From: Burkholderiales bacterium | Lineage (GTDB): Bacteria; Pseudomonadota; Gammaproteobacteria; Burkholderiales; JAEUOS01 | Reading direction: 5' to 3' | NCBI GenBank assembly: GCA_947456845.1 | Contig: CANGUJ010000274.1 | Span: forward strand, 1-5,843 | DNA length: 5,843 bases | Shown here: in pieces, positions 1 to 5,843 of the stretch | Position numbering within the stretch: position 1 is the first letter of the stretch | Layout: each line of letters begins with the position of its first letter | Notes under the pieces: generated by a model | Database searches by the model: none | What the model was told of the DNA's origin: nothing | Seen by the model: only the letters and a program-made list of their open reading frames with translations | Program-made: the position numbers and the translations under genes

Positions 1-675
1 GCAATCCGTGCAGGCGCCCACAGCGAGCCGGATGCCCTCAAGCTGCTGGCGTCGGCGGGGCTGCCGGTGGTGCCGTTCGGCGTCGCGCAGGGGGCCGCGT
101 CCGCGGTGCGGGAGGCGGAAGCATTGGGTTTCCCGGTGGCAATGAAGATCGTCTCGGCTGACATCCTGCACAAGTCCGACATCGGCGGCGTCCGCCTGAA
201 CATCGCCGATGCGCAACAGGTCACGGCCGCCTACGATGCGATTCTTGCGGCGGCGCGGGAGCACGCCCCGGGGGCGCGCGTCGACGGCGTGATGGTGGCA
301 CCGATGGTCCGTGGCGGACTCGAATGCATCCTCGGCATCAAGCGCGACCCGGTGTTCGGGCCGGTCGCCATGGTCGGCCTCGGCGGCATTCACGTCGAGT
401 TGTTTCGCGACATCGCCCTGCGCCTGGCTCCTTTCGATGTCGAGGAGGCGCGCGCAATGATCGATGGATTGCGCGCACGCGCCATGTTCGACGGACTGCG
501 CGGTGCGCCGCCTTCCGACATCGACGCGCTTGCGCGTGCGCTTGCGCGCCTGTCCGAATTTGCCGCCAAGGCGGGCCCCACGCTTGAAAGCGTGGACATC
601 AATCCCTTTGTGGTGTTGCCACAGGGCGCCGTGGCGCTCGACGCGGTGGTTATCGGCACCGCTACGCAGATGTGA
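1..675 (+). CDS. Acyl-CoA synthetase (ADP-forming type), C-terminal ATP-grasp part, 5' truncated
   Basis: The reading frame is open from the first base to a TGA at 673-675, giving 224 residues. The start lies outside the window, and the internal GTG at 67 should not be taken as the start. The protein matches the ATP-grasp domain of the acetate--CoA ligase (ADP-forming)/acyl-CoA synthetase family. Visible marks are the lysine-bearing strand AMKIVSADILHKSDIGGV (about residues 47-64), the glycine loop and following strand GLGGIHVELFRDIALRLAPF (about 126-145), and ESVDINPFVV near the end (about 196-205), which is the usual terminal strand with its Asn-Pro. The family makes an acyl-CoA from a carboxylate, CoA and ATP through a phospho-histidine. 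That histidine and the CoA-binding domains belong to the other part of the enzyme, either upstream in the same chain (usual in bacteria, about 700 residues) or in a separate subunit. As first gene of the visible operon it would supply the CoA thioester to the dehydrogenases. Family call is firm; substrate is unknown. Confidence 0.88.
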   Translation, partial: AIRAGAHSEPDALKLLASAGLPVVPFGVAQGAASAVREAEALGFPVAMKIVSADILHKSDIGGVRLNIADAQQVTAAYDAILAAAREHAPGARVDGVMVAPMVRGGLECILGIKRDPVFGPVAMVGLGGIHVELFRDIALRLAPFDVEEARAMIDGLRARAMFDGLRGAPPSDIDALARALARLSEFAAKAGPTLESVDINPFVVLPQGAVALDAVVIGTATQM

Positions 676-680
676 AGGAG
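675..680 (+). promoter_or_regulatory. Ribosome binding site of the first acyl-CoA dehydrogenase gene
   Basis: AAGGAG lies nine bases before the ATG at 690 and begins on the last base of the preceding TGA stop. It fixes the start of the next gene and suggests coupled translation. Confidence 0.75.
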
Positions 681-689
681 TAGCCGTTC

Positions 690-1847
690 ATGCAAGCCGA
701 GGAATTTGAGACCCTGCTGGCGCGGGTGCGGGACTTCATCGACAATGAAGTCATACCAGGCGAAGACCTGAGCGCGATGCACGACGCGGAGAAACTGGGG
801 GCGACCGTGGGACGCCTGCGCCGGCGCGCCCGCGACCTGGGGCTGGGCAGCCCGCGCCTTTCGCCCGATCTTGGCGGGCTGGGCCTGTCCTGGGTCGAAT
901 GTTGCCGTTTCTTCGAGGAAGTCGGGCGCAGCTTTCTGGGCCCGGGCGCACTGAATTGCGCGCCCCCGGCCCAGCCCGATGTCGCCGCCCTGGACAAGCT
1001 TGCGACGCCGCTGCAGCGCACGCGCTACCTTGAGCCGCTGGCGCGCGGCGAACTGAAATCCTGCTTTGCGATGACCGAGCCGGCGCCGGGGGTGGGATCG
1101 GATCCGCGAATGCTCGCGGCGACCGCGAGGCGCGACGGCGATGGTTGGATACTGAATGCGCACAAGTGGTTCATCAGCGGCGCGATGCAGGCCGACTTCG
1201 CCATCGTGGTGGCGCGCACCGACGCTGGCGTGACCTGGTTCCTGGCGGACACTGGCGCACCGGGATTCCGGCTGGTGCGCGACATTCCGACCATGGAACC
1301 CTTCAGCCTGGGCGGGCACGCGGAAATCGAGCTCGACAACCTGCGGGTCGGGCCGGACGCCCTGATAGGCGAAGAAGGCAAGGGGCTGGAATACGCGCAA
1401 TTGCGCCTCGAAGGCGCGCGCCTCTTCCATTGCATGCGTTACATCGGCCTGGCCTCCCGCGCGATCCAGATCGCCCAGGACTATGTGTCGAAGCGCGAAT
1501 CCTTCGGCGCGCGCCTGTCCGAGCACCAGATGGTCCAGGCGATGGTGGCCGATGCGCATATCGATCTGTATGCCGCGCGCCTGATGACCCGGGATGTCGC
1601 ACGCCGGCTGGATCGCGGCGAATCGATCCGCCATGAGTCCTCCATGGCCAAGGTGTTTGTGTCGGAGGCGGTGAACCGGGTGGCCGACAGCGCGGTGCAA
1701 ATGACCGGCGCCCTGGGCATTTCCGAAGACGCCCCCCTGTCTGCCATCCTGCGCCAATTGCGGCCTTTCCGGATCTACGACGGCGCTTCCGAAGTACACC
1801 GCGCCGCGATCGCCAAGCGCGTGTTCCAGAAACGCCTGCGCGCCTAG
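690..1847 (+). CDS. Acyl-CoA dehydrogenase, ACAD10/ACAD11-like
   Basis: A 385-residue, full-length ACAD that starts at ATG 690 behind a good ribosome binding site. It is a soluble flavoprotein (FAD) expected to desaturate an acyl-CoA at C2-C3 and pass electrons to ETF. Seen in order: helical N-terminal domain; CFAMTEP plus GSD (125-138), the FAD/substrate strand motif; beta domain with GGHAEIELDNLRV (208-220); then HCMRYIGLASRAIQI (247-261), QMTGALGISEDAPL (337-350) and YDGASEVHR (363-371). The HCMR stretch, the LNCAPP loop (88-93) and the D-G-x-x-E-V-H ending closely resemble human ACAD11/ACAD10 as I recall them, much more than MCAD or SCAD. Asp364 occupies the place of the MCAD catalytic Glu376, and helix G has Ala (243) where isovaleryl-CoA dehydrogenase has its Glu. 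In this lineage some members act on 4-phosphorylated hydroxyacyl-CoAs made by a linked kinase; no kinase is visible here. The ACAD call is firm and the lineage likely; the substrate is unknown. Confidence 0.9.
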   Translation: MQAEEFETLLARVRDFIDNEVIPGEDLSAMHDAEKLGATVGRLRRRARDLGLGSPRLSPDLGGLGLSWVECCRFFEEVGRSFLGPGALNCAPPAQPDVAALDKLATPLQRTRYLEPLARGELKSCFAMTEPAPGVGSDPRMLAATARRDGDGWILNAHKWFISGAMQADFAIVVARTDAGVTWFLADTGAPGFRLVRDIPTMEPFSLGGHAEIELDNLRVGPDALIGEEGKGLEYAQLRLEGARLFHCMRYIGLASRAIQIAQDYVSKRESFGARLSEHQMVQAMVADAHIDLYAARLMTRDVARRLDRGESIRHESSMAKVFVSEAVNRVADSAVQMTGALGISEDAPLSAILRQLRPFRIYDGASEVHRAAIAKRVFQKRLRA

Positions 1848-1850
1848 GAG
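1846..1850 (+). promoter_or_regulatory. Ribosome binding site of the large-subunit acyl-CoA dehydrogenase gene
   Basis: AGGAG sits six bases before the ATG at 1857 and shares two bases with the TAG stop (1845-1847) of the gene before it. This decides the start at 1857 and points to translational coupling. Confidence 0.75.
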
Positions 1851-1856
1851 CCTTCG

Positions 1857-3041
1857 ATGAGTCACGAACCGGATCTCGCCGCTTTCCGCACAGAACTGCG
1901 GCGATTCATCAGGGAACAGCTCCCGCCGGACATCAAGGCGACGGTGCGGGCCGGCCGGCAGGTGAGCCTTGCCCAGTTCCTCCGCTGGCACGCATTGCTC
2001 GCGGCACAAGGCTGGCTGGTGCCGCACTGGCCGCGGGAACATGGCGGCCAGGGCTGGAGCGTGGCGCAGCGACTGGTGTTCGACGAGGAAACCTGCACCG
2101 CGGACTGCCCGGAGCTCAATTCCATCACCTTCGACATGATCGGGCCGACCCTGATCCGCTACGGGTCTCGGGCACAGCAGGCCCGACACCTCCCGCCCAT
2201 CGCCGCCGGAACGCAGTGGTGGTGCCAGGGCTACTCCGAACCGGACGCCGGCTCGGACCTGGCCTCATTGCGCGCACGCGCGCGACGCCAGGGCGGGCAC
2301 TACGTGGTTACCGGCTCGAAGATCTGGACCTCGTACGCGCAATATGCCGACTGGATGTTCTGCCTGGTACGTACCGATGGCGAGGTCAAGCCGCAGGAGG
2401 GCATTTCCTTCCTGCTGATCGACATGAGGAGCCCGGGCATCGCGGTGCGCCCGATTGTCGGCATTCACGGCTGGAGCGTGTTCAACGAAGTCTTTTTCGA
2501 TGCCGTTCAGGTGCCGGTGGAAAACCTGGTTGGCGCCGAAAACCAGGGGTGGAGCATCGCCAAGTCGTTGCTGGAATTCGAGCGGCTCAAGCTTGCCCGG
2601 ATTGGCGAGAACAAGCGCCGCGCCGCGCGCGCCCGGGAGATCGGCTGGCGCGAAATCGAGAACGGCGAACCTTTGATGCGGCGCCCCTGGTTCAGGCGGC
2701 GCTATGCGGACCTGCAGATGCGGCTGATCGCTCTGGAAGCCAACTCGGCGCGCTTCATCGAGCGTTCACGGACCGGCCAGCCCATCGGCGCCGAGGTTTC
2801 CATGCTCAAGTTGCGCGGCAGCCAGTTGATCCAGGCCTGGGAAGACCTGGCCGTCGATGCGCTGGGACCTGCCTCCCTGCCGTACAGCGGCGCCGCGCTG
2901 GTCGGGGACAGCGATCTGCCCACGCCCGATCTGGCGCCCACCGCATCGTCACGGCGATTTCTTTCGCGCGGCTTCACCATCGCCGGCGGCTCAAGCGAGA
3001 TCCAGCACAACATACTGGCCAAGCAAGTGCTCGGACTATGA
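1857..3041 (+). CDS. Acyl-CoA dehydrogenase, pimeloyl-CoA dehydrogenase large-subunit (PimC) type
   Basis: A 394-residue ACAD of full family length. The start at ATG 1857 is backed by AGGAG six bases upstream. Seen: WPREHGGQGWS (58-68) in the N-terminal helical domain; CQGYSEPDAGSD (123-134), the FAD-contact motif with the SEP-x-x-GSD core; TSYAQYADWMFCLVRTD (158-174) and QEGISFLLIDM (180-190), very typical of PimC-like proteins; NEVFFDAVQVPVENLVG (210-226); helix G with FERLKLA (241-247); and a C-terminal IAGGSSEIQHNILAKQVLGL. The Glu of YEGT used by MCAD is replaced here by Gly377. Glu242 in ERLKLA lines up with the catalytic Glu254 of isovaleryl-CoA dehydrogenase, so it is the likely base. 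Its stop overlaps the start of the next ACAD gene, the arrangement expected for subunits of one heteromeric enzyme, like PimC/PimD of dicarboxylate degradation or the mycobacterial FadE26/FadE27 pair. The substrate is not readable. Sure of the family, fairly sure of the subunit type. Confidence 0.9.
   Translation: MSHEPDLAAFRTELRRFIREQLPPDIKATVRAGRQVSLAQFLRWHALLAAQGWLVPHWPREHGGQGWSVAQRLVFDEETCTADCPELNSITFDMIGPTLIRYGSRAQQARHLPPIAAGTQWWCQGYSEPDAGSDLASLRARARRQGGHYVVTGSKIWTSYAQYADWMFCLVRTDGEVKPQEGISFLLIDMRSPGIAVRPIVGIHGWSVFNEVFFDAVQVPVENLVGAENQGWSIAKSLLEFERLKLARIGENKRRAARAREIGWREIENGEPLMRRPWFRRRYADLQMRLIALEANSARFIERSRTGQPIGAEVSMLKLRGSQLIQAWEDLAVDALGPASLPYSGAALVGDSDLPTPDLAPTASSRRFLSRGFTIAGGSSEIQHNILAKQVLGL
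3038..3041 (+). promoter_or_regulatory. ATGA stop/start overlap coupling the two dehydrogenase subunits
   Basis: The ATG (3038-3040) of the small subunit overlaps the TGA (3039-3041) of the large subunit. No clear Shine-Dalgarno sequence precedes it, so re-initiation by the terminating ribosome is the likely mode. This would keep the two subunits at similar amounts. Confidence 0.7.
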
Positions 3042-4231
3042 GTGCATTCGAAAACGACGAGCAGCACGCGCATCTGGTCGAAAGCGCAAGGAGGTATGTC
3101 GAACGCGGCTATGGCGCATCGGTGCGCCAATCCTCGCTCGCGCATCCCGACGGCTGTAATCCGGCGCGCTGGACCGAACTGGCGGAATTGGGCTGGCTTG
3201 CGCTGCCTCTTTCGGAAGCGGGCGGCGGCCTGGGTGGATCACTCTTCGAAGTCTGCCTGATCGCCGAGGAACTGGGTCGTGGTCTGGTGATCGAGCCTTA
3301 CGTCGCGTGCGCGACGGCCGGAGCATTGCTGGCGGACGCGGCCGCCCCATGGCCGGCGGACGCGGCCGCCGAAGGACAATGCGCGCAATGGCTGCCGGCA
3401 CTGGCTGCCGGCGCAAGGCGCATCGCGCTCGCCGCCTGGGAGCCCGGTGCGCGCTTCGACCGGCAGCCATGCGCCACCGTGGCAACACGCACGGATGGCG
3501 GGTATCGCTTGCGCGGCCGCAAGTCAATGGTATTGGGTGCGCCCGGAGCCAACGCATTCATCATCGTCGCCCGCGTTGACGAGCCAGGCAGCACAGGATT
3601 CGTCCGGGTGCCCTTCCTGGTCGAGGCCAACGCGCCGGGGCTAAAGCTGACGCCCTATGCGCTCTATGACGGCAGGCACGCAGCAGACCTGGAACTCGAT
3701 GACGTCTCCGTCGGCGCCGGCATGCGCATCGGCGCGGCGGACATTTCTGCCCGGATCGAGCGCTTTTGCGAATGGTCGACGATAGCCCATTGCGCCGAGA
3801 CCGTAGGCACGATGGCCGCTTCTTTCGGGATCACGCTGGAGTACCTTAAGACACGCAAGCAGTTCGGTCGCACGCTGGCCTCGAACCAGGCCCTGCAGCA
3901 CCGCCTGGTCGACATGTATGTCGCCATAGAGGAGTCCCGGGCAATCACCCAAGCCGCCGCGCAAGCCGACACCGTCAGGGGAGTCAGTCCGGCCTTTGGC
4001 CGCAGCGCGGCAGCCGCCAAGGCATACGTTTCGCAGGCCGCGCGCATGGTATGGAAGGAGTGCGTGCAGCTGCATGGCGCCATCGGGATGACCGACGAGT
4101 ACGTGCTGGGGCACCATATCCGCCGGTTGGCCGCGGCCGTGACGCTCTATGGCGATGACGAACTCCACCTTGTACGCCTGGCCAGCTACGAAGACGCCCT
4201 GGCCATGGCACCGACCGAAAGGAGCTTCTGA
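3038..4231 (+). CDS. Acyl-CoA dehydrogenase, pimeloyl-CoA dehydrogenase small-subunit (PimD) type, probably non-catalytic partner
   Basis: A 397-residue divergent ACAD. The same frame is open far upstream (to about 2216), but that part lies inside the large-subunit gene; the ATG at 3038 gives the correct N-terminus and family length. Seen: LGWLALPLSEAGGGLGG (51-67); WEPGARFD (134-141), where active ACADs carry the T/SEP-x-x-GSD motif; LELDDVSV (218-225); EYLKTRKQFGRTLAS (268-282), the conserved arginine-containing FAD/dimer segment; QLHGAIGMTDEYVLGHHIRRL (344-364); and YGDDELHLVR (371-380). Tyr371 stands at the MCAD Glu376 position and helix G (about 240-257) has no Glu in the isovaleryl-type position, so I see no catalytic base. 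This fits a PimD-like subunit that completes the FAD site and quaternary structure of the preceding PimC-like subunit. An Ala-rich loop at 99-111 holds an eight-residue duplication. Family sure; the non-catalytic role is inference. Confidence 0.87.
   Translation: MSAFENDEQHAHLVESARRYVERGYGASVRQSSLAHPDGCNPARWTELAELGWLALPLSEAGGGLGGSLFEVCLIAEELGRGLVIEPYVACATAGALLADAAAPWPADAAAEGQCAQWLPALAAGARRIALAAWEPGARFDRQPCATVATRTDGGYRLRGRKSMVLGAPGANAFIIVARVDEPGSTGFVRVPFLVEANAPGLKLTPYALYDGRHAADLELDDVSVGAGMRIGAADISARIERFCEWSTIAHCAETVGTMAASFGITLEYLKTRKQFGRTLASNQALQHRLVDMYVAIEESRAITQAAAQADTVRGVSPAFGRSAAAAKAYVSQAARMVWKECVQLHGAIGMTDEYVLGHHIRRLAAAVTLYGDDELHLVRLASYEDALAMAPTERSF
3331..3370 (+). repeat. In-frame tandem duplication: 16-bp exact direct repeat with 24-bp period
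   Basis: GGCGGACGCGGCCGCC occurs at 3331-3346 and again at 3355-3370. The 24-base period keeps frame and encodes ADAAA twice (residues 99-103 and 107-111 of the small-subunit dehydrogenase), separated by Pro-Trp-Pro. It probably lies in a surface loop after the N-terminal helices. It may be a slippage product in GC-rich DNA rather than a functional element. Confidence 0.7.
4218..4224 (+). promoter_or_regulatory. Ribosome binding site of the crotonase-family gene
   Basis: AAAGGAG lies eight bases before the ATG at 4233, inside the last codons of the previous gene. It decides the start at 4233 over in-frame upstream starts such as 4149, which would overlap the previous gene by more than 80 bases. 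Confidence 0.78.
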
Positions 4232-4232
4232 T

Positions 4233-5024
4233 ATGCAAACGGCACCGGACAACCCGCCAGTGATCAGGTCGCGCGAGGGCGCGGTTTTGACCTTGCTGCT
4301 CAACGCGCCGGCCAATCGAAATTCGTTGTCGGCGCCTGGCATGCTGGAAGGATTGCTGGCCGGGCTCGATGAGCTGGACGCCGATCCGGATCTTCGAGCC
4401 CTGGTCATTGGCGGTGCCGGCGGCACCTTTTGTTCAGGTGGCGACCTGCGCCTGCTCGCCGAGTCAAGCGAGCCGGACATCCGCACCCGCATGAACCAGG
4501 GCGCCTGGCTTTACCGGCGCATTGCGTTATCGGACAAACAGGTGATCGCGGCCGTCGAAGGGGCCGCGTTCGGCGCCGGCCTGGGGCTGGCATGCTGCTG
4601 CGATTTCGTCGTGGCGGCACGCAACGCTCGCTTTTGCTGTGCGTTTGTGCGGGTCGGCGCGATGCCGGACGCCGCGCTGTTCTGGTCCCTGCCGGCGCGC
4701 GTGGGGCTGCCGAAAGCGCGCCGCATGATGCTGTTCGCCGAAGAAATCGCAGGCACCGACGCGCTCGGCATCGGGCTGGCCGATGAATTGGCCGAAGCCG
4801 ATGGTGCCTTGTGCGCGGCACAGGCCTTGGCCGCCCGGCTGGCGCATGGCCCTGCCCGAGCGCATGCGCGCATCAAGGCAGGTCTGCGGCGCGCGCCCAT
4901 GGAAATCGAGGATGCACTTGCCTATCAACTGGATAACGCACCCGGTCTTTTCGCCAGCGCCGATTTCAGGGAAGGCGCGGCGGCGTTCTTTGAGAAGCGC
5001 AAGCCCGTGTTCCGCGGCGCCTGA
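4233..5024 (+). CDS. Enoyl-CoA hydratase/isomerase (crotonase) family protein with atypical active site
   Basis: 263 residues, the usual crotonase length, starting at ATG 4233 one base after the previous stop. Seen: LNAPANRNSLS (23-33); the first oxyanion-hole segment FCSGGDL (66-72); the second oxyanion segment EGAAFGAGLGLACCCDFVVAA (109-129); MPDAALFWSLPARVG (144-158); and AFFEKRKPVFRG at the C-terminus, the usual tail. The crotonase fold and CoA-thioester enolate stabilisation are secure. Set against rat mitochondrial enoyl-CoA hydratase, catalytic Glu144 is Gly118 and Glu164 is Phe138, so an ordinary hydratase mechanism is unlikely. Asp146 falls where dienoyl-CoA isomerase has Asp204 and 4-chlorobenzoyl-CoA dehalogenase its nucleophilic Asp145; PaaG-like isomerases also have Pro-Asp here. 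A double-bond isomerase is my first guess; hydratase, hydrolase or other chemistry cannot be excluded. Five cysteines cluster at 121-123 and 135-136. In the operon it would act after the dehydrogenases. Confidence 0.9.
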   Translation: MQTAPDNPPVIRSREGAVLTLLLNAPANRNSLSAPGMLEGLLAGLDELDADPDLRALVIGGAGGTFCSGGDLRLLAESSEPDIRTRMNQGAWLYRRIALSDKQVIAAVEGAAFGAGLGLACCCDFVVAARNARFCCAFVRVGAMPDAALFWSLPARVGLPKARRMMLFAEEIAGTDALGIGLADELAEADGALCAAQALAARLAHGPARAHARIKAGLRRAPMEIEDALAYQLDNAPGLFASADFREGAAAFFEKRKPVFRGA

Positions 5025-5036
5025 ACGGCAGTCCGC

Positions 5037-5843
5037 ATGATTCGCGATCCACAAGGGTTTGCGGTGTTTCTGGACCGCCTGTCCGGTTTCTGCCGCGAGA
5101 GGCTCGTGCCGCGGGATGACGAGGTTGCATACCTCGATGAGGTGCCTGCCGATCTGGTGGCGGAAATGGCGGCGCAGGGCCTGTTCGGCTTTTCCATTCC
5201 CGAGGAGTACGGCGGCGCGGGGATGACCACCGAAGAACTGGTGCTGGCGGCGATGGAATTGTCGCAATGCTCGGTCGCATTTCGCGCACGCGTTGGCACC
5301 AACACCGGTATAGGGTCCGAAGCGCTGGTCATTGCGGGTTCGGAGGCGCAAAAGCAACGCTATCTGCCGGACCTTGCCAGCGGAAGCATTACCGGCTGTT
5401 TCGCCCTGACCGAGCCCGAGGCAGGATCCGACGCCGCGGCACTCAAGACGACCGCTGTGCGCGATGGAGACAGCTACGTGCTCAATGGCACCAAATGCTT
5501 CATCACCAATGCTCCGATCGCCAGACTGTTTACGGTCATGGCACGGACCGACCCGGCCAATCACGGTGCCGGCGGGGTATCGGCGTTTCTGGTGGAACGC
5601 GGCACCCCGGGCCTCGCCATCGGCAAGCCCTACCGGAAGATGGGCCAGGCGGGCTCGCCCGTCTCGGAGGTCCACTTCGACAACTGCCGGGTTCCCCTGG
5701 GAAACCTTATCGGCGATGCGGAGGGGCACGGATTTCGCATCGCCATGAAGGTGCTGAACAAGCAGCGGATTCACCTGGCCGCCTTGTGCATCGGGCCGGC
5801 CATCCGCATGCTCGACTACGTTGTCGAATACACCGCAAACCGA
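5037..5843 (+). CDS. Acyl-CoA dehydrogenase, 3' truncated by the window
   Basis: The frame runs open from ATG 5037 to the last base, 269 residues, with the C-terminal third missing. The ATG is the only usable start after the crotonase stop (5022-5024), which is in the same frame. The 12-base gap holds no clear Shine-Dalgarno sequence, so translation may depend on coupling. Seen: FSIPEEYGGAGMTTEELVLA (52-71); AGSEAQKQRYLPDLASG (100-116); the FAD motif CFALTEPEAGSD (121-132); VLNGTKCFITNA (148-159); YRKMGQAGSPVSEVHFDNCRVP (199-220); and helix G MKVLNKQRIHLAALCIG (237-253). This is a conventional homomeric ACAD of the short/medium-chain or CaiA-like type. Gln243 stands at the helix-G Glu position of isovaleryl-CoA dehydrogenase, so its base should be in the unseen C-terminal motif. 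It is the fourth ACAD polypeptide in the operon and differs clearly in sequence from the other three, suggesting a different substrate or step. Confidence 0.88.
   Translation, partial: MIRDPQGFAVFLDRLSGFCRERLVPRDDEVAYLDEVPADLVAEMAAQGLFGFSIPEEYGGAGMTTEELVLAAMELSQCSVAFRARVGTNTGIGSEALVIAGSEAQKQRYLPDLASGSITGCFALTEPEAGSDAAALKTTAVRDGDSYVLNGTKCFITNAPIARLFTVMARTDPANHGAGGVSAFLVERGTPGLAIGKPYRKMGQAGSPVSEVHFDNCRVPLGNLIGDAEGHGFRIAMKVLNKQRIHLAALCIGPAIRMLDYVVEYTANR

Noticed and set aside
67..675. GTG at 67 as the start of a short separate ATP-grasp protein
   Set aside because: The frame is open and protein-like back to base 1 (the helix before it reads like the normal ATP-grasp lead-in), and there is no ribosome binding site before 67, so this is a window-edge truncation.
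390..2189. A 599-codon open frame on the minus strand across the ligase end and the first dehydrogenase gene
   Set aside because: It lies antisense to two well-supported genes. Its translation is rich in Arg, His, Pro and Gln with no recognisable domain. This is the usual shadow of high-GC coding sequence.
2216..3037. Upstream in-frame extension of the small-subunit dehydrogenase (possible start at 2216)
   Set aside because: The extension overlaps the conserved large-subunit gene in another frame, is Arg-rich with no ACAD similarity, and would make a 671-residue protein. The ATG at 3038 gives the family length.
3389..3412. Second short direct repeat (TGGCTGCCGGC twice, 13-base offset)
   Set aside because: The offset is not a multiple of three, the repeat is short, and such GC-rich words recur by chance in Ala/Leu/Pro-coding DNA.
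4149..4232. Longer crotonase start at 4149
   Set aside because: The extra 28 residues overlap the previous gene and match nothing in the family. ATG 4233 has a strong AAAGGAG site at proper spacing.
4527..5774. A 415-codon minus-strand open frame across the crotonase and last dehydrogenase genes
   Set aside because: Same reasoning: it is antisense to conserved proteins, has low-information composition, shows no motif, and crosses a gene boundary.

Overview
The window is a GC-rich (roughly two-thirds G+C by eye), fully coding, single-strand stretch of a bacterial chromosome or large replicon. Codon usage, protein style and gene types suggest a Betaproteobacterium, perhaps Burkholderiales/Alcaligenaceae. 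That placement is inference from general resemblance, not from a marker gene.

Six genes lie head to tail on the + strand and are almost certainly co-transcribed: (1) the C-terminal part of an ADP-forming acyl-CoA synthetase (ATP-grasp domain), cut by the left edge; (2) an acyl-CoA dehydrogenase (ACAD) of the ACAD10/ACAD11-like lineage; (3) and (4) a pair of ACAD subunits resembling the large and small subunits of pimeloyl-CoA dehydrogenase (PimC/PimD type), joined by an ATGA stop/start overlap; (5) a crotonase-fold protein (enoyl-CoA hydratase/isomerase superfamily); (6) a fourth ACAD, cut by the right edge. Gaps between genes are 14, 9, -4, 1 and 12 bases. There is no room for an internal promoter or terminator between genes and I see none. 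No RNA gene, mobile element, CRISPR array or attachment site is visible.

Together the genes look like a catabolic operon. A carboxylic acid would be activated to its CoA thioester, desaturated by one or more flavin dehydrogenases, then hydrated or isomerised. The substrate cannot be read from the sequence. Residue-level reading gives the most interesting points. The dehydrogenases put their presumed catalytic acid in different places: Asp364 at the C-terminal position in gene 2, Glu242 on helix G in gene 3, and none in gene 4. The crotonase has lost both classical hydratase glutamates but keeps an Asp (Asp146) at the position used by isomerase and dehalogenase branches of that superfamily. 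The ACAD10/11-like enzyme raises the possibility that the pathway handles a 4-hydroxy acid, but no kinase that would support this is present in the window.
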